This document shows, in pieces, positions 51,800 through 61,204 of a stretch of 64,000 nucleotides of DNA. The DNA lies in contig LGRX02033530.1 of NCBI GenBank assembly GCA_001247695.2, positions 22,162 through 86,161 of the forward strand, in the 5' to 3' direction. Numbering within the stretch: position 1 is the first letter of the stretch; each line of letters begins with the position of its first letter. A program made the translations under genes and the position numbers. The stretch comes from Cymbomonas tetramitiformis (Eukaryota; Chlorophyta; Pyramimonadophyceae; Pyramimonadales; Pyramimonadaceae). Under the pieces are notes generated by a model. The model was not told the DNA's origin. It searched no databases and was given only the letters and a program-made list of their open reading frames with translations.

Positions 51800-52409
51800 A
51801 CCCCTAATTAGCATGCAATGGACAACCCCCCTTTCCCTCCGCTCAAGAAGGGCTCCAAGGGAACCCATAATCCGCCGACTCCGCAATAGAATCGGTCATC
51901 TGAAATACTGGTACAAATCTGCCCATTTCAGGCAACGGAGCCGCGTCATCGGAAATTCAGGGTTTGGGCTGATTTTTTATGCACTGTATGACTTTTCCTG
52001 GCCGCAAAATTTCATCTTTGCTTACGGGCCTTTCCAGACCTACTAGTATGCGTCTAAGGAAGCATATTGGCGGGTCCTTGCTGCTCAGTTGTTGTCTGGT
52101 AACAAGAACTGAGGAAAATCTTAGAATGGCGTGTGATTTGACTCGCTCAACCCTCGGAACGCTCAATCGAGCATCCGCTATACCCCGCTCGCTCGTGGGG
52201 TATATCGGATGATGGCAACCGATGCGCAAGAGTCCCAGCATTCCAAAACTGTACCTAATTCATTAACGCGCGTAGCGAGGCGAAAGTTACGGAGGCGAAT
52301 TTGGTGGCGAATCCGCTTTTGAGTAAAAACACATACTCCCGCATAGGGCGAAAGTTGCTCCCTCGAGGGATTTCTGAAAATGTGAATAACGCGCGAGCAG
52401 ATCCTCAGA
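51800..52409. other. Spacer or 5' region of the following retroelement
   Basis: No supported ORF. It may include the 5' untranslated region of the non-LTR element, whose left border I could not define. Confidence 0.4.
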
Positions 52410-53102
52410 TTGTTGGTACCTACTTTGTACTCAATAACCAGTCAACTTGAGACCCAATTAATAGATATTATAACCGAGAGAAGACAACACATGGTTGTAA
52501 CGCGTAACAAGGGAAACAATGATATGCTGAAAACAAGTATAAACTGGCGGGTCAGGATGCATGCTGACCATGGAAATGACTTACGAGAGGCCCGGGAGCA
52601 CGAACACATGATTATAGGGGAAAAGGCGGCTATAAGCACCAAAATAATGGGAAACCCTAACCTCTTGAGGCGATACCTAGTGAATATGGGACGGGTAGAG
52701 GTGCGTAGGAGTAAAATTGGGCGAAAATATTTCACACAATGCTTATATATGACAATAAGGGATAGCAGGGGAAAAATAAAGGCAAACGGACAACCTTGGA
52801 CCGGAAGCGAATTGCATGAGGTACAATTCGTAAAAAATCGAAATTTTACAAAAAAGAGCCTAGAACCAAAAAATTTCAGGGAAGGGACCCGAGGACATAT
52901 ACGGAGCCATGTGCGAAAGAGGAATGCCCAAATAAACGATATGGTAGCTGAGGGGAGGCAACAAGTGGGTGTAACGCGTAACACGGAGAGCACAATAATG
53001 CTCAGAAGCCGCGGAAATGGGGGAAGCAAGGTGAGCACTGGTCTTGCAAAAGACACACGGGATGCAGCCATGCAGGGTACAGATAAATGCACACGAAGAT
53101 GA
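52410..53102 (+). CDS. ORF1-like basic protein of the Ulp1/APE retroelement
   Basis: 230 residues, Arg/Lys-rich. Two similar segments, about residues 20-38 (DIITERRQHMVVTRNKGNND) and 175-200 (DMVAEGRQQVGVTRNTESTI), look like an internal repeat. It overlaps the start of the large ORF by 16 nt in another frame, a common ORF1/ORF2 arrangement. No RRM, zinc knuckle or PHD is visible. Likely an RNA-binding ORF1, by position only. The first in-frame codon is not certain. Confidence 0.45.
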   Translation: MLVPTLYSITSQLETQLIDIITERRQHMVVTRNKGNNDMLKTSINWRVRMHADHGNDLREAREHEHMIIGEKAAISTKIMGNPNLLRRYLVNMGRVEVRRSKIGRKYFTQCLYMTIRDSRGKIKANGQPWTGSELHEVQFVKNRNFTKKSLEPKNFREGTRGHIRSHVRKRNAQINDMVAEGRQQVGVTRNTESTIMLRSRGNGGSKVSTGLAKDTRDAAMQGTDKCTRR

Positions 53103-56100
53103 AAACTGACAAAGACATAAGCGGCAGCATGATTATGACATATTACATAATGCGGCATTTTTTGAGATGTGAGATAAACTACATCAAAACACAAGCGGAA
53201 CTGCAAGCAACCTCTCATGGGACTTTTATTATGATCTTCCACCTAATGACGGGACTTAGCAAAATGAAGCTGTACCCTAAACAATATTTCCCGGGGCCTA
53301 GAGTCATAATACACCTAGCCCACAAGAGACCTAAGGCCTGCAAAAGGATAAGCAAGAGCGCCTTGAAATACATGATTCAAAACCCCAAAATGGCATGGCT
53401 TTGGGAGAGGACACGGACCCAAAATACAAAGAAATCTAAAATGAAATCACCTCTAAGAATAACGAAACATAAAATTCACCGAAAAAAGAATAACGTCACC
53501 AAACAACATAATACGCCTGAACCTGATCGGATGTTAAGCGGTGGAGCAGGCACCGTAGATAATGCAGTAGATGAAAATATAATGGCTACGGAATCACTTC
53601 TCTCGGAAAAGGGATGGTTAAATGCAACTCATGTTGGTGATGCCATGAAAATACGGGACCCGAGTACCATTGCCCCCATGGACCTCACGGACATGATGCT
53701 GAAGATGACAGTGGAGGACCAAAAACTCACACAACTCATTAACAGCAGACTCAAAAAATATGGCCACACACAAATAGGCGTGTGTGACAATATACATTGG
53801 CGTCTCATAATGATCCGCTTATCATCATCCGGAAAAATAGATGCTTACATATATGACCCTTTTGGAGATAATGCCGAAAGAGAAACCATCAATATGATTG
53901 TGGTAGCACTCACAACCTGGCTGAAAAATCTCAAAGCCACCACAGAATTTAAGGAATTCACAGTTACTATTAGCAAGGATACATTTCAAACAGATACATA
54001 CAACTGTGGCACATGGGTAGCAAAAACCGCCTTCAGATGGGCCCAATGGAACAGAGGTTCACATCAGACCACATTTTTCGAGCACCTAAAATGTGACCTA
54101 TGTAGTGGGGAGTATGGCGACAAAACAATGCAAAAGGAAATACATAAATACCGATTAGAAATGAGGAAAGAATTAGGGCTGACGGCCAATAATACCCGCA
54201 ACACGCTGGAGCTCAAAAACCTGGAGCCCACTGGAAATGACGCTGCAATCAGCGGCTCAAATATGACTTCACCTGCCCACCATGTCCTCACACGTAGAGG
54301 TGCCACACCTAAAAAACAGATAGAAACTCTGATAGAAACTTTTAAGCTGAAATGGAAGACACACACCACTAATGAAACAATTGTTTCAGAAACCATCGAA
54401 TCACATAGGAAATATCATCACACCTCGAACACGGATAACACCAACATTCAAATTCATCTTCTTGTGATCAATGAAATATGGTCAACTGCAGTCCACATCA
54501 TTCCAGAAAGAAAGATTATTTATTGTGATTTTGATATCCCTACCAATAAACACCAAAAAGATATTCTCACACTTCTCCCTCAAGACCTGAGTGCGCACCG
54601 CATAACCTTGAAACTGGGAGTACATCCGAACAACATGGGGATTTTCAATTTTACACTAGCCCACAAAGCCTTTCACATCCTGCATACCACTAAATTCTTC
54701 TCGGCAGCACAATTAAACAGAGATCTACTATACGAACTTGAAAACCTAAATATTAGAATTCTACCACAAACGGGCAGAGAAGCTAGGATAACCAAACACG
54801 AAAATAACAAAGCCATTTCGACCATACGACACTCTCTAAGAACTCACCTCCCGAAAGTTGATGCACATCCAACAAAGCCAAATCCCGAAAACAAAGACGG
54901 TAAACCCATCTACACAGCTTATAATCACTTCATCTCAGGCAAAAGAAAGCTCTCTTGCGAACCTCGCACATATGGATACCGCAGGAAACACTCTCACAAA
55001 CAAAAGAGAATAATCCTTAAAACCAAATGCACAAACAAAATCTTTGACTGTGAGAACATCTATGACGCAGATGGCAGATGCATACTACAAAAAGCGAAAC
55101 ACAAAAGCGTCACTAAACAGTCAGAAGAGTTAGACCGACTTACAAAACTACAAATAGCACAACACTCTGACAATCTGATTATAATGGGTATGAATATGAG
55201 AGGCCTCCGACACCACAAAGAAGATAAAGACAGTTTGGTTAAATTAGAAACAATATGCAATCTTTTAATTGACAGACGGGCCGATATAATATGTATATCA
55301 GAAACCAAGGTGAATACTGAAAACCTTGCATTAATTAAAACCCTAATGACACAAAAAGGAATTCAATTCCGCACATCTCATGTAAATGAAAGAGCTTCCA
55401 TTGGTTCCATGATCCTATGGAACCCGAAAAGCTTACCACTTTCCACCTCGGTTACCACAATTGATGGAGACGCAAAGAGAGCAGTAATGACCAAATTTTC
55501 AGGAAATAACGGGTTTGAGCTTTACATAGCTAGTGGCTATATGAATGATGCCACACTAGTAGATGAACAAATGGAATTATATGACACACTCACTGACTGG
55601 GCAGGAAAGGCAGGAAATAATCCAAAAAAGGCCTACATAGAGATAGGCGACAAAAACTGTACCATTACCCCAAATCAGCGGGTGTCAGGTGGAAATTACA
55701 TGTCATATCAAGAGCATGTTGAGAAGAATAAGCATCTTTTAACTTATTTCAACAATGACAGATGTTCTCTTAATGAACTGATAATGGACCGTAATCCAAA
55801 CACGGAGATTTTCACACATGTTATATCCAAAAACTCAAAAGCAAAACTTACCCATATCATGGCCAACACAACTATGGCAGAATTGACAGTTAAAACTGGA
55901 TGGACGGAGGAAAACCCTTATATCATCTCCGACCACGGGATAGTATGGGCTGAATTTAAGCTCCCTCAAAACGACACCAAACCGGAGATTTCTACCAATA
56001 CAACTTTGCCAACACCTAGATTTAATGGTGCCAAGGAAACCACACATGATGAGTACCCAGGGTACCCAATCAGAATGACAAACAAAAATAAGGATACAAA

Positions 56101-57751
56101 AAGGAAAATAAACAAGAAAGTTATTGTAGGACTCCTTCAAGCAAACGGATACAGCACAAATGAACTTGTGCACGCGTGCATCAATAAAAACAAAGCTAGA
56201 GCCGCTATCAGTACCATCAAGGGTGACACCACTGATCTCGATCTTAGACGGGATAATACAGACGGCAGCCCCATAATAGTGAACAAGCTCATAGCAAAAA
56301 ATGAAAAGACAGACAGCATGGAACAATGCCTAAAATGGCACAACAAACCCAAGGAATGGTGGATTCACCTTAATAGCCCATGGCATGCAGCTCACTTACT
56401 CTCTAGAGGAAAGGGGATGCCAGAAGATGGTCTCAACTTAGGTCATAACGTTAAAGATAACATTTGGCATATAGGTTCACCTCATCTACTAAATAGGAAA
56501 GATGTAAATGCCTATCTCAAGCGACACCTTTCATTTAGCTCACTGGAAGTTAAGAAAATAACGAAATCTAGCACAGATGATCACATGACCTGCTGGGATA
56601 TCCTTCTACAACCCCATATGCCCGCTAAATTCTGGAGCCTGTACGGATCTGAGATGCATTCGGAAAAAATAGACTGCACAGCCCATTTATTCCAATACGC
56701 TACAGGCTGGGTGTCTTACACTGAAAGACTACATAGTACACTCGAAATGGAAAATGGTTTGGAAGCAGCTAGAAACGGCGGCACTGGCCTCAAGGAAATG
56801 CACCCTGACGCGACATGGGACACCCTGCACAAATTGGCACATCAGGCGGCAAGTGACGCCTTTGGCACCAAGAATCTGAACAAAACTGGGAGGTCCGAAA
56901 GACCATCCGCAGTATCTAACTATATATACAAATGGCTAAACACAGTACGCCGTATCATCAAATATTTGGACACAAAAACTCATGTTAGTAACATTCCAAA
57001 GCAAGCCAAAAAGGCTGCCCGCACACTACCGTTTGCCTTGCTCCAACCCAAACATAATGAAGCAGCAGCCACATGGAGACTACGATTACATGAAAATTAT
57101 GTAATAATCAGAAATGCTTTTCAAAAAAGCAGAGACACAGACATTGAACGACGCAAACTTCGAGAAAAGGAAGCCCTGCAGCATCTTTTCTCAACTAACC
57201 TTTCGAGGTTTCTAGACACAGTCATGGGAAAGATGAAACCTACTGAAAAAGGTGCAGCCGCAACCCCAGGTAGTGATGGAAAGATACCTGAGACACGGTC
57301 AGAAAGACTAAACACAACACTAGATGAATACAAAAATAAAAAATTATTTTCTACTAACCCGAATGAGCCAGATGAACTCCCACAGTGGCTCACTGACATT
57401 CTCAAGGATAGCCCTAAAATCCCCGATACGGCCGCCGCAAGACTATTGGCAGAAATCACGCACAAAGAACTCCAACAAGCATACTCGGACTGCGGTATCT
57501 CTACAGCACCAGGACCCTCAGGGATGAGATACTCGCAGTGGATCAAGGGCCCAGAGAATTTTCAAGAAGTTACTGTCTCACTTTTTAACCACATTCTTAT
57601 AACTGGGAGATTTCCTAAGAGTGCAAAATCTGGAGTCATCCTTCCAATCCCTAAAAATCCCTCTGCACCATGTACCATAGATAATTCGATAAAGCCTATC
57701 GGACACCAGGTGGGAAGGATGTCATGGCCCGATCGCGTCATGGTGACCTGA
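53087..57751 (+). CDS. Non-LTR retrotransposon ORF: Ulp1-like protease, APE endonuclease, RT start (3'-truncated)
   Basis: 1554 residues, A-rich codons unlike the GC-rich neighbours. The Ulp1/C48-like cysteine protease has its catalytic set in order and at family spacing: H237 (NIHW), D257 (IYDPFGD), Q301 (FQTDTYNCG) and C307 (YNCGTW). A second, similar segment at about 460-580 has NNMGIF in place of YNCGTW. An apurinic-type endonuclease follows at about 697-965: MGMNMRGL (N703), SETKV (E739), GDKN (D855, N857) and SDHGIV (D949, H950). It would nick target DNA. The RT begins with APGPSG at 1474-1479 and stops being recognisable after PIPKNPSAP...IKPI (near 57694), before any catalytic YxDD. 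The last ~19 codons are unrelated flank. The copy is dead at its 3' end but the first ~1535 residues are open. Confidence 0.85.
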   Translation: MHTKMKTDKDISGSMIMTYYIMRHFLRCEINYIKTQAELQATSHGTFIMIFHLMTGLSKMKLYPKQYFPGPRVIIHLAHKRPKACKRISKSALKYMIQNPKMAWLWERTRTQNTKKSKMKSPLRITKHKIHRKKNNVTKQHNTPEPDRMLSGGAGTVDNAVDENIMATESLLSEKGWLNATHVGDAMKIRDPSTIAPMDLTDMMLKMTVEDQKLTQLINSRLKKYGHTQIGVCDNIHWRLIMIRLSSSGKIDAYIYDPFGDNAERETINMIVVALTTWLKNLKATTEFKEFTVTISKDTFQTDTYNCGTWVAKTAFRWAQWNRGSHQTTFFEHLKCDLCSGEYGDKTMQKEIHKYRLEMRKELGLTANNTRNTLELKNLEPTGNDAAISGSNMTSPAHHVLTRRGATPKKQIETLIETFKLKWKTHTTNETIVSETIESHRKYHHTSNTDNTNIQIHLLVINEIWSTAVHIIPERKIIYCDFDIPTNKHQKDILTLLPQDLSAHRITLKLGVHPNNMGIFNFTLAHKAFHILHTTKFFSAAQLNRDLLYELENLNIRILPQTGREARITKHENNKAISTIRHSLRTHLPKVDAHPTKPNPENKDGKPIYTAYNHFISGKRKLSCEPRTYGYRRKHSHKQKRIILKTKCTNKIFDCENIYDADGRCILQKAKHKSVTKQSEELDRLTKLQIAQHSDNLIIMGMNMRGLRHHKEDKDSLVKLETICNLLIDRRADIICISETKVNTENLALIKTLMTQKGIQFRTSHVNERASIGSMILWNPKSLPLSTSVTTIDGDAKRAVMTKFSGNNGFELYIASGYMNDATLVDEQMELYDTLTDWAGKAGNNPKKAYIEIGDKNCTITPNQRVSGGNYMSYQEHVEKNKHLLTYFNNDRCSLNELIMDRNPNTEIFTHVISKNSKAKLTHIMANTTMAELTVKTGWTEENPYIISDHGIVWAEFKLPQNDTKPEISTNTTLPTPRFNGAKETTHDEYPGYPIRMTNKNKDTKRKINKKVIVGLLQANGYSTNELVHACINKNKARAAISTIKGDTTDLDLRRDNTDGSPIIVNKLIAKNEKTDSMEQCLKWHNKPKEWWIHLNSPWHAAHLLSRGKGMPEDGLNLGHNVKDNIWHIGSPHLLNRKDVNAYLKRHLSFSSLEVKKITKSSTDDHMTCWDILLQPHMPAKFWSLYGSEMHSEKIDCTAHLFQYATGWVSYTERLHSTLEMENGLEAARNGGTGLKEMHPDATWDTLHKLAHQAASDAFGTKNLNKTGRSERPSAVSNYIYKWLNTVRRIIKYLDTKTHVSNIPKQAKKAARTLPFALLQPKHNEAAATWRLRLHENYVIIRNAFQKSRDTDIERRKLREKEALQHLFSTNLSRFLDTVMGKMKPTEKGAAATPGSDGKIPETRSERLNTTLDEYKNKKLFSTNPNEPDELPQWLTDILKDSPKIPDTAAARLLAEITHKELQQAYSDCGISTAPGPSGMRYSQWIKGPENFQEVTVSLFNHILITGRFPKSAKSGVILPIPKNPSAPCTIDNSIKPIGHQVGRMSWPDRVMVT

Positions 57752-58039
57752 AATCGCGACCTGACCTCATGAAGGCGTGACACAAGCGTTGCCACGCTCG
57801 TGTCGCCGGCGATTCCTGGCGAAATCCAAACGACCGCTCCCTAGATTCGATGATGCCTCGACTTTTGTTGTTAAATCCCTGAAACTCGACTCTCTGCGCT
57901 ACAGTTCGTACGATTGGGGCATGCCCGCCGCTGCGGCGGGCATGCCCCATGGTATCCCCCACTGCAAGCTTTAACAAAATTTAACCTTCGCAGCGCCCGC
58001 CCTTTACCGTTACCTCTTACTTCCTTCTTTCTCGCAAAA
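57752..58039 (+). promoter_or_regulatory. Upstream region of the polyQ gene with a perfect hairpin
   Basis: 57917-57949 is a perfect palindrome with 14-bp arms (ggggcatgcccgcc) around gctgc, 91 bp before the start codon. The rest has no ORF of note. The role of the hairpin is unknown; it shares the ggggcatgc motif with the intronic minisatellites downstream. Confidence 0.45.
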
Positions 58040-60924
58040 ATGCCAGGCGCGTGCAATGACCCAGATGCTGCTGAGGGAAAATATATTCAGAAAGTCTTAA
58101 ACCGCACGCGAAGAGATGAACAAGATGCTGACGGCTGCTGGTTGGTCGACCTCTGCGTCGATTGCAAGTTCGAGTTCTTGAAGAGTCGAAAAGAAATCGA
58201 TCGCTGTCGCAGGCAACATGAGGGACCGAACTGGTACACCGTCGTGTTCCCAGCATGCGGCGACTGCATGGTGGAGTACACCACCGTCGCCAAACGTGGT
58301 GATCAAACCACGAAGCATGTTGTATGGTACGCATGCTAACCTGCCTGCCCTACTTTTCGTCAGCTTCTTGCTTCAACCTCATCGTACGTTTCTTTTCTTC
58401 CAGGATCAAGTCGCGGCACCCGGATACCGGGCTGTACACCGTTCAAGACGCCGACCCCCCCCACGCGATCCATGAGCGCGTGGCCTTGGAGTATCATTTC
58501 GCCAGGAGTGACTTCAAGGTCCACCGCGGCAGCAGATTGGACCAGGAGGGGTTTAGCCGCGTCGAGCGGATGACTGGGCACTCCCTGTTTCCCACGCAGG
58601 TTCACCCAGCCGCAGGTAAGAATATTGCTTCTACTTGCCTTTCCCTCATCGTCTTCTTTTTTTCTTTTATTCTTTTATTCTTTTAAAGAACGCATCTTTC
58701 CTTCCACAGATGCTGGTCCGCCTCAACAGCCTGGCGCGGCTGCGGTCCAAAAAAAAAGGAAACGCGATGACAGAAACGGTATTTCCTTTCCCACAGTCAC
58801 CGTATGCATCTTTGGTTTTCTGCGCTGTCTTCTTTTAAGTCAATCTGTCTACAAGGGGTTTTCTTCTGATACTAAGAAGTTCTTCAACTAAGGGGTTTTC
58901 GCCTGATACCTACTGTGTGTGCCCCTTCAGCACAAGTGAAGCGGCAGGGTGGGGCAGCCCATGTACCAGCTTCTGCTGCTCATGCTCCTGCAGGTGCGTG
59001 CCCGCCTGCCCCTAGCATGCCCCATGGCCCAAGGTTGCCCTGTATGCCCCAAGCCCCAGGGGATGCATGCCCCAAGGTTGCCCTGTATGCCCCAAGCCCC
59101 AGGGTATGCATGCCCCAAGGATTCCCTGTATGCCCCATGCCCCAGCTGATGCATGCCCCAAGGATGCCCTGTATGCCCCATGCCCCACCACATGCATGCC
59201 CAAGGTTGCAATGTATGCCCCAAGCCCCAGGGGATGCATGCCCCAAGGTTGCCCTGAATGCCCCATGCCCGGGGTATGCATGCCCCAAGGATGCCCTGTA
59301 TGCCCCATGCCCCAGCAGATGCATGGCCCAAGGATGCCCCGTATGCCCCATGCCCCAGCCATGCATGCCCCAAGAATGCCCCGTATGCCCCATGCCCCAA
59401 ACAGATGCATGCCCCAAGGTTGCCCTGTATGCCCCATGCCCCAGCAGATGCATGCCCCAAGAATGCCCTGTATGCCCCATGCCCCAGCAGATGCATGCCA
59501 CAAGGTTGCAATGTATGCCCCATGCCCCAACAGATGCATGCCCCATGGTTGCCATGTATGCCCCATCCCCATGCCCCAGGGGATGCATGCCCCAAGGATT
59601 CCCTGAATGCCCCATGCCCCAGCAGATGCATGCCCCAAGGATGCCCTGTACAGTATGCCCCAAGCCCCAGGGGATGCATGCCCCAAGGTTGCCATGTATG
59701 CCCCAGGCCTCAGGGGAGATGCGTGCCTCATGTTTGTCTTCTATGCCCCCCCAGGCCCCAGCAGATGTATGCCCCGAGGATGCCCTGTATGCATCTGGGG
59801 CATCTGGGGGGGGCACAATGGACACAGACTCATCTGGGGGGGATACTGTGTAGACACCTGCATCTGGGGGGGCATGGTGGACACACACGCATCTGGTGGG
59901 CACTTTTGACAGACACGCATCTGGGGGGGGCAAGTGGACACACCCGCACCCGGGGGGCACATTGGAGTTACACGCATTCTGGGGGCAGCTTGGACACACA
60001 CGCATCTGGGAGGCACAGTGGACAGACACGCATCTAGGGGGGCCCATTGAAGACACACGCGTCTGAGGGGCACTGTGAAGACACACGCATCTGGGGGGCA
60101 CAGTGGACACACACGCATTTTGCGCAGAAGCCTGCCCCAGCAGATGCATGCCCCAAGGTTGCCCTGTATGCCCCAAGCCCCAGGGGATGCGTGCTCCAAG
60201 CTTGCCATGTATGCTCCATGCCCCAGCAGATGCACACCCCAGGTTAACCTGTATGCCCCAGGCCTCGTGAGATGCATGCCCCAAGCTTGCCCTGTATGCC
60301 CCAGCCAGTTGGCCCTGTATGCAGCCTAACCGTGTGGCAATGCTAAGCGGGAGGTATCTCCGGGACATGGGGGATGGTGTAGCAGTCGAGAGGGGACAGC
60401 AGGCACGGGCTGCTGGCAGCCGGCAGCAGCAGGCACATCAGCAGCCTCGGAAGCCGGCTCCACGTTGTCCACCTGCAGATGCCCGCCCAGCTGCTGCACA
60501 GGGTGGCGGCTCCTTGCCCGAGGCACAGCGCCAGCAGCAGGACCAGCAGCAGGCACAGCGAACACAGGATGCCGCCACTCAGACAGAGGAGGACCCATGT
60601 GTCCATCAAGTCGGTGGAAACGTGGATGAGGCCATAGGACATGCCCTGAGTGGGGCAAATCAGGTCCACCAGAGTCCAGAAGAGGCCCTCCATCCAGTTG
60701 TCAGACTCTTCGCCCCTGGCGACATTCGGGACAGCTGGATGGCTCTTCATGTTGATGACCTCACCACAAGGTTGCTCAACTTCACCCGAGTGCTGCATCC
60801 TAAGAGGGTGTCACCTAAATGGTCTTGGCTGCAACTATGCATGGCATACTCGCATGTCTGCACCGTGCTGTCTGCCCATCTGCAGCGTCAGCACCAGCAC
60901 CAGCAGCAGCGGCAGGACCAGCAT

Positions 60925-60967
<43 letters not shown>

Positions 60968-61151
60968 GTGTGCCAGTGCAGCAGCAGCAGCAGCAGCAGC
61001 AGCAAGACCAGCAGCAGGACCAGCAGGCACCGGCAGTAAGACCACCAGCAGCAGCAGCAGCAAGACCAGCAGCACCAGCAGCCAGACCAGCACCAACAGC
61101 AGCAGCAGCACCAGCAGCAGCACCCGCAGTTGGTCAGCAGCAACAGCAGCA

Positions 61152-61204
<53 letters not shown>

